Counted from the first letter of the stretch, positions 34,895 through 47,499 are shown. The stretch: DNA of 64,000 nt from Ophiura sarsii (GCA_035610835.1 CM069442.1:35318452-35382451), one strand, 5' to 3'. Made by a program: numbers and translations. The notes: generated by a model not told the origin, from the letters alone.

Positions 34895-35840
34895 GATCAC
34901 TTCTCTTATGAGAAATCTCCTTTGCGTGACTCTTAATGGATTCTGTATATCTCATCTAATCAATATGTTATTTACATAATTGACCCCAGGTCAAATGTTA
35001 CATCCTAGTGATTAAATACCTTAGCCTATACGTTTGCATCAGTAGCACCTGATGAGTGTGGTGGTTCCACGCAAAACAAATGTGTAGTGCATCATGTGCT
35101 GAACCAGGATTTAATTCTGCCAAAAACTTTAAAATCATTCGTATTTTTCTAATGGTGTGCTGCATATGATATTCAATAATCTTTATTGGCATGATTGGCA
35201 CCGTTTTAACATGAATTAATTAAGTCTACTTCATCGAACGAACGAGTAGTATTCGTAAATTATTTTAACTTTAAGTGCTTATTTTTTGCCATTTGCATTT
35301 CGATTTTAAATTATTTCATATCAGTCGTATTTTATGACAGGATAATTAAATCATAAACATTACGATGTGCATGATATTTTATCATAATGTCAGAGCATCT
35401 TTGGGGATATATTCTCAAAATAAGAACATAGAAATATGTTGTAACATTTGATGGTAGTACATCTATACCATACATGAAAAAGACAAATGATACACAAACC
35501 TAAATAAATAAACCATTTGTACGTGCGTGACGCAAAGTGACCGCGCCTTTTTTGATCATGAGCCGCGACCAATGGCTATAACGAATGTTCACCATATTAA
35601 AGCGGAATATAAGTTCATGATAGCAACATATTATTGTAAATAAAGCTGTCCCTACACCAGTACATTTTATTTCAATTTCACTTTAGTCAATACAGAACTA
35701 ATGTTTATGAATTTCTAGCCATATATTAGACTTCCATATTATTGGATACCTTATGCGTGTAATCCGTCTGCAATATCCCAGTATTATAACAAGTAATCCA
35801 TTATGCATTCAACATGTAGTCTAGTTAGACCTGGTTAGAC
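34895..35840. other. no gene seen
   Basis: No supported feature. Confidence 0.4.
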
Positions 35841-35843
35841 TAC

Positions 35844-36010
35844 CTGGCAGGTGTTTTACACATATCTAGCATTGTGATTTGACAAAAAGCACCTGTACAT
35901 AAGTGACACGATTAGGTGAGGACTTAAACATCAACACTTTATGTGTAAATAATAGATGAGCATAACGTCAAAATATTGCGAGCGAACTGATTTTGCTTGA
36001 GGGCAAGAAA
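35844..36010 (+). repeat. block X, first copy
   Basis: Matches 62856-63030: CTGGCAGGTGTTTTACACA, TGATTTGACAAA, CACCTGTACATAA, TTAGGTGAG, GTGTAAATAATAGATGAGCA and CTTGAGGGCA in order. In the 63 kb copy CTTGAGGGCAG leads into an open reading frame. Here the continuation hits a stop after three codons, so any exon is decayed. Confidence 0.65.
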
Positions 36011-36019
36011 TTAGTTTGC

Positions 36020-38600
36020 TGCTCAGAAAAGCTTTTTAGATGGGTTTCCCGACAACTTATATCCCTATAAAGCACGGATTATGCCTATATATTTAAATAT
36101 GATTTGTTCAGTTGGGTAACTGTTACTTCAGGATACGTGTAGCTATTGATTCCTGTCTCTGAAAACAGTAGGAAGCAAGCACATTGCGCATAACTCATTC
36201 ATCTTTATGTGACATCTGAACATTCGTTATCATTTACTCGTAGGCCAATTACAAATCCATATAAAGTAAAAAAGGCACCAAAAGCCCTGGGACAGCTTTT
36301 GCTTTGCTTTGATGAAACTGAAACTGTGTATCTTAAAGTATCTTCAACATGCTAAAGGCAAGCGTAGCTACTTGCCTCCCTATATACAGCGTGTATCAAA
36401 ATAAAGTCAACCCAAATTGACCCATCAATTAAAAGAAAAGTGCAGAGTTTTAGATAAAGTGTGATATATCTTAACAAAGAACAGTGTTCTCTTTCTAATG
36501 ACACACTGACCATGAAAGCATTGTCACGGTTGAATGAATAACAATACATTGTTTGACAGTTAGCAAGTTAGGAACCATTTAACCATTCATTATATTATTT
36601 TTGTTTTCCTTCAGTCTACTTTTGAACTAAAAGCGAATTAGTTCCAGAAGATACTCTAAGGTGGTTAAATAAAACAGTAAATTACAATCGTGTATCCGTG
36701 TCGGGTCCGAATATATAAAGGTTCGATAAAGTAAACCGTTTAAAAAAGAAACAAAAGGAAATTACTATTCATTCTTTACATTCCAAACAGTTTCGTTAGC
36801 AGCATTGCATATTTGAGGACTTGACTTTTGCACTGCTGACAAAAAATGAAAATGACGGCATGATTATTGTTTTAACCCAAGCTTTAAAGCGTCATATCAA
36901 ACTTTTAGAGCATGTGTAATTACGATCAATCAGGCACTCATTGGTAAAAAGTAAGCAACTAATACTGTCAATATATAGCGATGTTTGAAATCCCTCAAAG
37001 CCAAGTCACTTGTCAAAAAAACCTCCAGGCTAATCTAGTACTTCGCTGAGTTACCTTACCTGAATATTATAAGCCAATGTATTGCATTGCATTCAACACG
37101 AATTTCTTTTTATTATAGCATGACTGTTCAGATTAAGGCAAACACAGCCATTACATCGGACAGTATAATAGACGAGCAACTTGCTGTCTTGTAACTTGTC
37201 CAAATGATCTTCCCTCCATCCTTTTGAGGCTCTTGAGGGAGTGTGCTTAAGTAGAGCTTCGACTATTCCTGAAAATCATCGCCCTTAGCAAACAAGGCAA
37301 ACACATTCATTTGACCTAATGAGCTACAGATTCCGTTGGAAGGATTTTTCTATTTGACACCATTACTTTTCCCCGGAGCACGGGTTACGCCATGAGTAAA
37401 AGGAATAATAGTTACACACCAATAACATTTAACAATGGGTAACAGACACTTTAAGTACAGTGAAAAGCAGAAATCGTATACTTGATAACAATTTATTACA
37501 TTTCAATTTCTCGTTATTTAAATATTCGAGGGCTTAAAACGAAGCCGAAATTAGATTGTCTTATAGGACTTTTAATCATCTTTATCATCAACCCACCATA
37601 CTATGCATTGAATGAGAGATCATGTATATACTTGATCGCACCGATGTGTCAATATGTAGCCTTTGGGTGAAACATAATTACAACTCTAACGTAATCCCAA
37701 TAGACTTTCATAATCTAAATGGATATTGAATGATTATGCACAGATCACACTTGCAGATTGCTTTGTGCTCTTCAGGATCCCTGCAATCAGTTCAATATAT
37801 CCCCAAGTAATTCCAACCACATGTCTAATTTATAATCTTTTTTTGTTCGAACGTTACACTGTATGACTTACATTAAGAGCTAAAGATCCTAATCGAAATT
37901 TACAAATTCATGATACTAACAACATACAGAGTGTCCCAGATAGATTTAGACCGGGGAAATGTCATTTATTTGGTAATAAATATTATCGGTATATTGGTCA
38001 GATTAACATCTACCTATATTCTTTTAAAATTGTTGATTCCATGTTTAGCTTTAAAAATTGTAGATTCCATGTTTCACCGAAATTAACTGAGTTTAAAATC
38101 TTTAAACTCACTGACCATGTTAAGGCCTATTTAACATTTCATGCTGGCAATTTGCAGCGTTCTTTTTATTTTAACTGTTTATGATGATTTTGAAATAAAT
38201 GAATTGTTCAGATTGACTGATTTAATAACATACTTTCTTTTTCCGTAGTCTTAACAGTGATGTGAGCCTTATCATTTGAAATGCACTATTTCTACCAGCG
38301 TCATGCCACACCCACCTGAACAAATATATATCTTGGGTGAAATAAGCATAAGAAGTATTGGCTACATCTACCAGTTTATTGCCGGTATTAAATGTAGATA
38401 CACTGTTGAAGACAACAGCCTGTATAAGACAACAAAATAACAATCGAGCTTAATTATGTCAGACGATGGTGACTATATGTAAGGACTTCGTATGTACAAC
38501 ATGTTTCTTTTTCTTGAAATAACTTAACCCATTTCCATATTTCCAAGGGGCTCTTCGTCAGTTGTTTCAACGACGCCTTGCATATGCTTTGTTTTGTTTC
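36020..38600. other. no gene; two TACAG-type repeat edges
   Basis: No supported coding. ATACAGCGTGTATCAAAATA near 36386 and ATACAGAGTGTCCCAGATAG near 37926 resemble ATACAGGGTGACCCAATT near 48631. Such ATACAGGGTGTCCCA-like starts look like one end of a dispersed element; the other end was not found. Confidence 0.3.
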
Positions 38601-38607
38601 GTAATAA

Positions 38608-38979
38608 TTATGCTCTGACTTTGTATTGTTGTATAGGCGAAATAACTAAACTCGTAAACTCGTATGCAAATCCCAACTTCTGATAAATGCGAGGGTATCT
38701 ATACATTTGAATAACACAAATTAGCGGTAGGCATACAGAAATGCGCGTACACTGAAATGACTCCAAAACTTGCCCGTGTTTGGCGTAATTGTAATATTGC
38801 GATTTGATCGTATCGAAATACACGCTTGAAATATTAAACACACACCCCACAGTAAATATGAACGAGTCCGAATGAGTTCCACCTATCACTGCGCGCACAC
38901 AGTCAGTTGAAAATGTGCTAGCTTCTCTTTTGCTAACCATTCGAAAACACGCCACTGAGCGGACCACACGAGTTATCAT
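38608..38979 (-). CDS. unidentified 123-codon frame
   Basis: Longest minus-strand frame in this part of the window, starting MITRVVRSVACFRMVSKREA. Sequence composition is not low-complexity and several CpG-containing codons occur in its first half. I recognise no domain, signal peptide or membrane segment with confidence, and there is no second copy in the window. It may be chance or one exon of an unknown minus-strand gene. Confidence 0.15.
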   Translation of the reverse strand: MITRVVRSVACFRMVSKREASTFSTDCVRAVIGGTHSDSFIFTVGCVFNISSVYFDTIKSQYYNYAKHGQVLESFQCTRISVCLPLICVIQMYRYPRIYQKLGFAYEFTSLVISPIQQYKVRA

Positions 38980-38999
38980 TGCCGTACATTAACGCTTAA

Positions 39000-39635
39000 C
39001 CAATACGTCTGTTTTTGTTTCGTGCCATTCTCTACGATCTCAACTACTCATCATAACATCGTTTACACCGTGTTAATTCCATGCTAAGGAATATGCGTTA
39101 GTAATGTGTTAATATTCATCTCGGTTTTATATGTTCTATAGCCTGCATAGCCATCAGGTTGTTTGTCAATGACTCGGATCATCAATTGATAGCTGCAGTA
39201 GCGTAAACAGTGCTGGGTGCGACAGCATCGAAACGACAGTGTTGTTAATCACCGTACCTAATACAACACAAGTTATAAGGCAATAAGTATACGTACATGT
39301 ATGTCAAAAATGACACCCTGCGAGACGGCGTTGGTGAAATTAAGTTATTATCAGATGTCTGCGAGCCAATATTATATGTCCATTTGACTGACATTGCTTC
39401 TGTAGAATATTTGTCTGCCGTGGCGACTGTGTTTGAATGTTGATTAATAAGGAGATATGAGCTGGTAATTTCTCTCGGAAATCAATGTGAACAAGTGGAC
39501 TATTCCTAATACATTGCGCGTTAACATGACAGGCGTCCGCTAGCTGATCCATTTATCGTGAAAAATATAAGAAGTTACATTGTATAGTTACCTATACGGT
39601 ATCATTGTCGATGTTTCATTGCTTTACTTTACTGA
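39000..39635. other. no supported gene
   Basis: Contains a 70-codon minus frame (39340-39552) with no family signal. Nothing else stands out. Confidence 0.35.
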
Positions 39636-39638
39636 ACC

Positions 39639-40115
39639 ATGGTTAGTCTTTTCTACTATGAGAAACGAGGACATCCGTGTCTGAAGGTTTTATGTAAATT
39701 GGGACGATCCGTAAAGATTCTGCTATTTCCGTACGACGGATGGGCAGCGGCTGCACCAAATGTATCCTGGAAAATTAAATTATTCAGATGGAACAGAAAA
39801 CGATGTAAAATTAGTGAGATCAGTGCCTCCGGAAAGAAAGTGACCACAACAGCTAAAATCTCCGACACTGCTGACGGAATGCTTTATATCACAGGACAAT
39901 TTCCATCTGATAGTAATATCAAACTACCCTATTTCCAGTTGATAATGACATCACATGTAAGCAACGAAGACTTCCGGGCAGGTTATGCACTCACAGGTGT
40001 GTTACAAAGATGTTGGAGTGCAAATAAATTGATTAATAGTTCCGAATTAAAATGGGGAGAGACAGGAGGATTAGTTTTAACCCATTTCGCCATGGTTCGG
40101 CGTAAAGAAAGATGA
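39639..40115 (+). CDS. unidentified protein, tandem-family member 1
   Basis: 158 codons starting at ACCATGG, a strong animal initiation context, ending TGA at 40113. There is no signal peptide and no known domain. Residues near 104-127 (VSNEDFRAGYALTGVLQRCW) are almost identical to the reading frame at 55.4 kb; four codon differences in the 19 shared codons SNEDF...QRCW are three silent ones and one Arg/Lys swap, the pattern of purifying selection. The similarity begins right after TTTCCAG at 39931-39937, so 39938-40115 may be a spliced exon and the first 100 codons a chance extension or a separate exon. The 63.0 kb frame shares A-Y-x-L, a Cys and LKW further on. Function unknown; coding status of the 3' part moderately sure. 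Confidence 0.5.
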   Translation: MVSLFYYEKRGHPCLKVLCKLGRSVKILLFPYDGWAAAAPNVSWKIKLFRWNRKRCKISEISASGKKVTTTAKISDTADGMLYITGQFPSDSNIKLPYFQLIMTSHVSNEDFRAGYALTGVLQRCWSANKLINSSELKWGETGGLVLTHFAMVRRKER

Positions 40116-40119
40116 TCGA

Positions 40120-40705
40120 CTGTTTAACTGGATCTTTTTATTATTAAAGGATCATTAATTAAAAGGATTATTAAATGACAGATGATATTTGCTGATTATT
40201 TACTTCACTGGTGGAAATTTCCGTCTTAGTCATTGACCTAACACCTGCTTTCAGATACTTTTGAGAGGATATTGGTGATTAGATTTATTTCAACCTCACC
40301 AGACGTTACCTTGGAATTAACAAAAACACATATCGTCGCCCGCATAACATACTGTCGTATTTCACGAAATACAGTTTACGAGAAAATCGCTATTGATATT
40401 CACTAGAATATACATTCGTGTCAATTTGTACATTAATACACATGCACTAAAACTAGATTCCCATTTTGTTATGGAGTAAATGTTCGTAGAATCATATCAC
40501 CTTTCATCTTAAATATCATAAAGGGGCGCAACTGCGTAATATAACATATATCCTAGACTAGAAACAAATCTTGCCTAAATAGTGTTGTTACGCTTTATTC
40601 CGTCGTGGACCTGAAAGTCTAGCATTGTTACAATAGATGTTGGATTCAATAGTCACACCCGTAAAATTCATTGATTTCTATGTGAGATACTAAATTTGCA
40701 TTCTG
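40120..40705. other. no gene seen
   Basis: No supported feature. Confidence 0.4.
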
Positions 40706-40710
40706 CTCCC

Positions 40711-40997
40711 GATTATTCTTTTACGGAAATTGCAATAGAGATACGACAGTATTTTTAATTCGCATTAGATATACGGCAGTATGTCACATTCCGTTGGGGT
40801 GACCTTATCCCGATTGTGCACAAAAAATGCAGATACGACACTATGTGAAACCGATTTATTTTTTTAACGGAAATTGCAATAGAGATACGACAGTATTTTT
40901 AATTCGTATTAGATATACGGCAGTATGTCACATTCCGTGGGGGTGACCTTATCCCGATTGTGCACACAAAATGCAGATACGACACTATGTGAAACTT
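40711..40997. repeat. 144-bp tandem duplication, very similar copies
   Basis: ACGGAAATTGCAATAGAGAT occurs at 40723 and 40867. The following 130 bases (ACGACAGTATTTTTAATTCG, GTGACCTTATCCCGATTGTG, GATACGACACTATGTGAAAC) differ at only a few positions. A recent duplication; internal ATACGACAGT/ATACGGCAGT/ATACGACACT motifs give a further substructure. Confidence 0.9.
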
Positions 40998-40999
40998 AG

Positions 41000-41595
41000 A
41001 TATGAAAATTATGCGGAACCTAATTACCTAATTGATATTCATTGATTAGACCATATTTAATTAAGAAATGTTGTGCATTTGTACTATATAACAATACAAA
41101 TACATGCCAAATATCTAAAAAAGTAAAAATGTGAATATGTGTTGCGAGCAACGATATGACATAGTTTTAGAAATCGGCGGTTTTCAATTTCTATTTGTAA
41201 TGCAAAGATTAATTCTTTGTTAGGATTCTATCAATGTATGTGTCTCATATGTTCTTTCTTTTGCTCGTTTCTCGCAATCTTCAATATACATCATGAGTGA
41301 ATTCCTTGTTTGAGGAGCGGTTCTTATGTGCAATACCTTGTCTTTAAAATGTAACGTCAACTTGCGTACGAATTAATAAGATTCCATGTAATCGCGCGAC
41401 AAGGCTTAACACAAATAGAGCCATCAGCCTTTTTCATAAGTGTAAACAGGATTTATACCCACACAGAAAAAAATTGAAATAGAGTTTACTAGTACCCACA
41501 AGAATGACGATGATGAAACGCTGACAGCCTCTATACCATTAATTCAGAAAAAGTGAATTGCAATGAAGCATTAAACTAATAACGATATGCAAAAT
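41000..41595. other. no gene seen
   Basis: No supported feature. Confidence 0.4.
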
Positions 41596-41599
41596 TGAT

Positions 41600-41770
41600 A
41601 GCTATTATTCACTGATATCTAAACATCATCGGCGCCATGGATATGATTTCTATTTATTAGAAAAGTATTAGCCGTATATATAAGAGCATGAATATTATGT
41701 TTCGTGTAGTGTTCTTATTGCAATGCTGTCCATTATTAACATTTCCAGTCAAATCGATTGATTAATAAAC
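41600..41770 (+). promoter_or_regulatory. block Z1, second copy, with TATA box
   Basis: GGCGCCATGGATATGATTTC is followed by TATATATAAG at 41675-41684. It resembles 410-480, where the TATA core is weaker. TGTCCATTATTAACA further on recalls block Z2. A start near 41705 would be expected from the TATA position. It could be the core promoter of a member of the tandem family, or only a repeat. Confidence 0.35.
41689..41766 (+). CDS. 25-codon signal-peptide-like ORF
   Basis: ATG at 41689, only about five bases after the TATA core, reads MNIMFRVVFLLQCCPLLTFP and five more residues before a stop. The run of hydrophobic residues looks like a secretion signal. The ATG is too close to the TATA box to be in the transcript if that box is used, and no donor splice site is clear, so this is probably chance. 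Confidence 0.12.
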
Positions 41771-41779
41771 CGAACGGTT

Positions 41780-43070
41780 TCAAAACCAAACGACTGCAAA
41801 GAATTTATAACGAAATGCACTCTTTTCACTGGAACAGATATATAAGAATAATTGGACCAATAATTTAAAAAAACTTATTCTTATTATATTTGTTAATTTT
41901 ATTGTAATTTTATATAAAGAAAAGGTTCTCTATCAGTTTATTTTTTCTTAATATCCAAAAAATGAATCCCTCTGGAATTAAAGTGAAGCCCTCTTGCATT
42001 TTACTATACCAGAGAATAATGAGATTGATTGTTTACTTTATTTTGTGTTCAAAGTTTCATTAAAACGAACAAGAAATCCACTGCGTTCAATTCACATCAA
42101 TTACGCTTTTAACAATGTTACATCTTCTTTCCAAGACAATAAAATTAAAATAGCACCATTGGACACCAGCAACCAGCCCACATGGTGTTGATCAAGACCA
42201 TATCTTCAGTTTATCACGACAATTTCTAGCTGTCAATCAACTTGTATTACATTTATTGCTTATATTTCTCGTAAACGCTAGCAGCATTTATTACGTTATT
42301 TGACAGTTAAAACTGTCAAGGTGTCACTGAAGTCCAGTTCCGAACATGTGGAAAGAACAACAGACATATAGATTCTTTCTAAAGCGAAAATATTTGTTAA
42401 TTTGACCAATACTCTAATGAATCAAGTGAGTATTTCAATGTTTGCACTCCCCTTTACTGTTTTCCGTTTTCCGTTAGTGTAAGAACCAAACATGTTCGAC
42501 CATTAAAGGTGACTTTACAATTTACAAAATGAATACCAGAGCGGTCATTCGACTCCTAGAGTAATCGATTCTGCCAAAAAATACTTCAATATTACAATTT
42601 TTCTATCAACAGGCTTTACTTTACGATGGTTTTCGTTCCATATTCGGACATGCTATACCACCTTAACTCATCTGTATTCAGTGTTACTGTAAACTAATCA
42701 ATAAATAACATTCATACTTGCCATGCAGAATGTTAATTAATCAACGTAGCTGCTCTTTTACTATTTCGCCATATGTATGTGAAAATAAAGTTGGTAAATC
42801 ATTATCAAAACTCTTTATATTAAAGGTGTTTGTCTGATATGTGCTGTCTATATATATCTCCCATACATTATATATTTCCAATATTGGGTAAATCGTTCAT
42901 CATTGATGGAATCGTATTCTGTCGCGAGTATATTTCATCGAAGGTATTGGCTACCTCGGAAGCCTCTAAAAAGTTGACATTAATTGCCGGCTATCGAAAA
43001 TCCACATGAAATCTTCCGTTTTGTTATTCATTCAGTATCGGTATAATTCCTCTATCAAACGATACATAGT
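41780..43070. other. no gene seen
   Basis: No supported feature. Confidence 0.4.
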
Positions 43071-43077
43071 TTGTTAA

Positions 43078-43303
43078 CACTTTCCACGCGGCAGGCGTCT
43101 GCAGATGACATACAACATTTCGCAAAATGTTTCAAAATGTCAAAATTATTGAATTTCATTACCATATTTGAAATCACCGTGAGAAATGCAATTGAAATAA
43201 GTACGAACATGCCTAGTATTGGTTCAGTAATCCTTGAGAACATTGAGAAAGGTTTCTGAAAAATCTATTTTGTATTGGTCAAACTAATAGCCGCGTGAAC
43301 GTG
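43078..43303. mobile_element. piggyBac-type MITE, copy 1
   Basis: 226 bp flanked by TTAA at 43074-43077 and 43304-43307. Left end CACTTTCCACGCGGC, right end GCCGCGTGAACGTG (degenerate complement). Interior matches copy 2: CACCGTGAGAAATGC, GAAATAAGTAC, ACATGCCTAGTATTGGTT, GAAAGGTTTCTGAAAAATCT. TTAA target duplication is the piggyBac signature. The overlapping 62-codon frames on both strands are not genes. Confidence 0.8.
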
Positions 43304-43309
43304 TTAACA

Positions 43310-45200
43310 TACAGATCGTTGTGCGTTCAAAGTCCAAAGCTATTTTGTAAATATTAGAATTGCAAAACATACATTTTAATCAGAATTTCATATAACGATT
43401 ACACTGGCTATGATATGTCACACATCCTACCCCTCATGAATTTAACTTCTTTTTCGCGGATTTATTTTTGCTGTTTAATGTCAATGGTTTGTTTACCCGT
43501 TGCCTGTGTAAAATATCGATCAAGTACAAGTTTAAGGATATAAACCTATATTTAGAAGTGTTTAGTTACCTGTAAACTGAGGTATAATGTGAGCGTTTGC
43601 ATTGTTTTATTGTGCTCATTTGATTCCCTTTGGAAGCATTTTCGAGCCAATTTTCCTCAAAGGAGTTACAATGAAAATTCGTCGTCCACCACAATGTGCT
43701 TTTTTGCTATCCCCGCCTTTGAGTTAGCTAGCGTTAATTTGTCAATTAGGCAACCGGTACTTAAAACTACAATCATAGAAAAAATGTGTTCGAACACTAA
43801 CCCTAATAGCCATGCTCTTTGTACCCAAACACGCAATACTATTTGAGTTATGTGAAAATAGAAACTTAAACTTATTTATGGTAGCTCGAATAGTAGCTTC
43901 TACATAATACCCCTCCCCTTTCCCCATCGATCAATGTTGCTAGGCCAATTCAACATTGATCAGGGGGAGAAGGTGGAACACTTTACATTGCACCTATGAA
44001 GTGTTCGAACATTGTAGTAGAATAACGAGTAATTATACAATGAAGGACATCTTTCTAACGGTCTCATTGACAAATTGACAAGGTCTTTGTAGGTGAGAAA
44101 ATGCACTATCTGAGAATAACATGGCTAGAATGTCATTCATAAGACCATGGATAATTGTTTCAATCATCAATCATTTTCAAATCAATTTAACCTTGACAAA
44201 TCTTGTCACCGACATTTCCAACTTTAGCCTTCATCAAGAATTCCTGAACAGTAATTGAGTTTACTTTGCCTGAAGACGATCCGCATTTAAACAACTACAA
44301 AAAAGAACAGCAACACAATCGACGATTAAAACTTGAAGCAGTGTGTATCTTGTGGTCCCACACTACCAAATACTTCTCCTATAGCTTTAAACGTTAAATG
44401 AGCATTTTAAAATGAATATTTTTCATCGTTATAAGAAACTGGTATTTTGAATTTTGGTATCAACCTAAACATGATAGTCATGACTACCAGCTCAACAAAT
44501 CATATATGGGGTTAGGCGTGTTGTCGAATCGAATCGACGGTTATTGCTGACGTCCCCAAGTGGAATCTTCAATGCATTGAGGATGTAAGAGAAATATATT
44601 GAGTATCTGAGCATGCATCTTCCATCAATTTTACATTGTGTCTGAATTTTTGAATCCGCAAATATTTGAGGATGTTAACAGCCGCATACTCAACTGTTTG
44701 AAACATTTCACTTCACAGTCTTATGTGCCGCTGTAATTGGTTTATTTTTCTATTGTGTGAGTAACAAAGCCAAATTGCCAGCATGACCTTTTTAAGTGCT
44801 TCAATCAATAATCGATAATTGCCCGGGCAATTCTAGTTATGTTCAAAAGTAATAACTTTGTGACCGTTTTCAGGACGTTTGATTTTTTTCTCATGGTAAC
44901 AAATGTATAAGAATAGAATAATTAAGATTTATTAGAAAAAACTACTGCATTTCGATTCGTCAACGGACGAAAACAAACGTAGTTTCCTGAAATTACGGCT
45001 ATGGTTGTGAAGAGAGTGTTACCAATCCCGCGGCAAAAACGCCTTCCCACCTTTTAGTATATTTTGAACTTTATATTATATAAAAAAGAAATTGTGTTTT
45101 ATAAACTGCAAATATGTTTTTTTTTTATAAAATCTCTAAATCTGAAGGCAATTGGTTGTATATTTCGCCTTCCATGGCCAATTTGGTCAACATAAAGCCT
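43310..45200. other. no gene seen
   Basis: No supported coding. The 85-codon frame at 43589-43846 has no recognisable domain. Confidence 0.4.
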
Positions 45201-45205
45201 TTTAA

Positions 45206-45434
45206 CACTTTCCACGCGGCAGTCGTACGACATTCCAAAACTTTACAAAAGGTTTTTAAAATGTTGAATTAAATGACCATTGTTGGCATCACCGTGAGAA
45301 ATGCGTGGAAATAAGTACAAACATGCCTAGTATTGGTTTTGTAATCCTTGAGATAGACCTTGAAAGCTGGGAAAGGTTTCTGAAAAATCTGTTTTGTATA
45401 TATTAAAACCAATACTATAGCCGCGTGGAAAGTG
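45206..45434. mobile_element. piggyBac-type MITE, copy 2
   Basis: 229 bp between TTAA sites at 45202-45205 and 45435-45438, with perfect 15-base inverted ends CACTTTCCACGCGGC and GCCGCGTGGAAAGTG. Better preserved ends than copy 1, so probably younger. Confidence 0.85.
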
Positions 45435-45439
45435 TTAAT

Positions 45440-46290
45440 ATTATGTCAAATTTAAATAGCCAACACTTTGAGGATGCGATTCATAGTCTTACCTTTGTTA
45501 ATACAATTCCATTTATGTGCGTGCAGAGTTCTTCAACTTGCCAAAAATGAGTAATTATTTAGTAAAAAATCAAAAAAACTTTGAACTTTATTAGTTTATT
45601 TGATTACCTTTTGAAAATAGCCTACATCTTGCAAAAAATTATGACAAATAAATTATACTACTAATTAACAAAACGGTAATTATTGGACTGGGAGACGGTA
45701 ATCGATAACGTTTTGCCAGTTTTGTGACCTCTCCACAACAATAGCGAGTGTCTGACGTGTGAAGTGGCTATTATATTGGCCACTTAAACTCGTGTCAGCA
45801 ATATTGGGGATCTTGAATGTTGCTTGCGCTGTCTAAATGGTCTGATTGTGATTGTCAAATCTACAAAATTGAGAATCCCAACTTAGAAATATTGGGAAAA
45901 TGAACTTGAGGATGTGAGTTGAGTACGTCAACAATATCCGTCGATCCGTTTCGACGCCACGCCTTAGCTGGCATTATTTTCTCGCTAGAGCCATCTCAAA
46001 ACGTCCGAGTATGTTATTTCTGGTCACACGCAATTTGTGATTTAGATGATGGTGTCAGCTACCAGAAATGATGAGAACACAAATGTCGTTGGACCTGAAG
46101 AACTGTGAGATGCCTGTTAATGTTCACACTATATTAATGTGGTCATAATAAATTATGTAAATGCCCTATTTTTAACCGTTAATTAGAAGCGGTCGTCCAT
46201 TTCGAAATAGAAACAACCCCGGTTTTTGAATATTGCCTCAAAGGGTGCCGAACCCGCTTGATTTACTATTATGAACTCTTGTAAAATTTG
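45440..46290. other. no gene seen
   Basis: No supported feature. Confidence 0.4.
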
Positions 46291-46296
46291 CCAGGT

Positions 46297-46342
46297 GTTG
46301 CAGAGTATTGCCAGATATGGGAAATCAACGCTATCACCAATC
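46297..46342 (+). repeat. block W, second copy
   Basis: GTGTTGCAGAGTATTGCCAG then ATATGGGAAATCAACGCTAT, ATCACCAA. Same order as the 30.8 kb copy. Confidence 0.6.
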
Positions 46343-46344
46343 CA

Positions 46345-46865
46345 TTAATCAAACGATTTTAAATTGTAGTTTGTATCTTTGTATTCATACAGCATGACAT
46401 TGCGTATCCCAAAATAAAATGATCTTTTATTCTACACTTACAAATAACACACCTTCGAACCATATTGTTTAACATCAAAGGAGTGACGTCATGAGACTAG
46501 GCCAACTGCAAATTATGAAGTATTGGCTTCATGCAAACTTTCCAATTTTCCTTTATATATTTATGGCTGAAAGTATTTATTGAGTGTATTAGCTGGGCCT
46601 TGAAATTAATCCTACATTGTATACTTTTCAATGCGTTTCTGGGTAAATCATCTCCATCATAATATTTTTTTTAACATATGGTTGTGAACTTATGATATTT
46701 AACTTAATGATTAAACATCAGGTTTGATCAAATATAAAGTGTATGTGCATTCAAGTAATCTGACTAATCATTCGGTTTTAAAAGCTGACAGTGAACATTT
46801 ACTACGCATGGCGAATCTTGTTTTTTGTGTCTTATGATAAAAAAGAAGCTTTTCATGGTGACGTA
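46345..46865. other. no gene seen
   Basis: No supported feature. Confidence 0.4.
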
Positions 46866-46869
46866 ATCG

Positions 46870-47005
46870 CATTATAAATACATATTTTGAAATGGATACC
46901 CAAGCTGCCTAGCAAAGCGATTTATATATCGTATTGTCCATTATTAAATACACTATAGGTGCCCATAATGGTTAAGTGTAAGCGCAGGAAAAATATATAT
47001 AGGCT
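46870..47005 (+). promoter_or_regulatory. block Z2, third copy, with TATA-like core
   Basis: TACATATTTTGAAATGGATA, CGTATTGTCCATTATTAAAT and CATAATGGTTAAGTGTAAGC align with the Z2 copies at 30.3 and 55.9 kb. ATATATATAGG at 46993-47003 could act as a TATA box, as the similar TATATATATAG does at 896-906. Promoter function is inferred only from sequence. Confidence 0.35.
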
Positions 47006-47122
47006 GTAGAATTGTTAAGAACACATCAACCGCCGTTAATCTGCACTTATGCATAGCGTATGTTTTGTATAGCAACGTCGAACCAAGTCAGGATTATCGC
47101 GATGTGTACGTACATCGGCAAA

Positions 47123-47230
47123 ATGGAATTACATATATTTTCACGCTTATTTATTTTATTTTGGCTCTTTATTTCATACCAGTTTTGTTTCCACACACAA
47201 TGCATTTATGTCGCCGTTCAATGTCGATGA
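47123..47230 (+). CDS. 35-codon signal-peptide-like ORF
   Basis: ATG about 120 bases after the TATA-like core opens MELHIFSRLFILFWLFISYQ, then CFHTQC and a few residues before TGA at 47228. Charged start, long hydrophobic core and following cysteines resemble a secretion signal. A 95-codon frame overlaps from 47208 in another phase. Without a homologue or a clear donor site it stays tentative. Confidence 0.2.
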   Translation: MELHIFSRLFILFWLFISYQFCFHTQCIYVAVQCR

Positions 47231-47499
47231 CCTCGCCATCATGACCCATCTGGTGTTTTACTTTCAGACAGGACCCGGACATGCATTCGCATATTCAAAT
47301 ACAAGGAGCATGACAATAATGAATAATTTGTTGGATCCCATATTCTTTTGTGAAATGTTTTGTTCCAAAATAAATCCTCTAAATGCGGTAAAAACAACAA
47401 CAGCTGGGTTTTTTTTGGTGGAATATTTGGATATGTCATACCACTACAACGTAACAGTCTGCAGGTCAACGCTCAGTTCAGTTACAGTAAACTGAGCCA

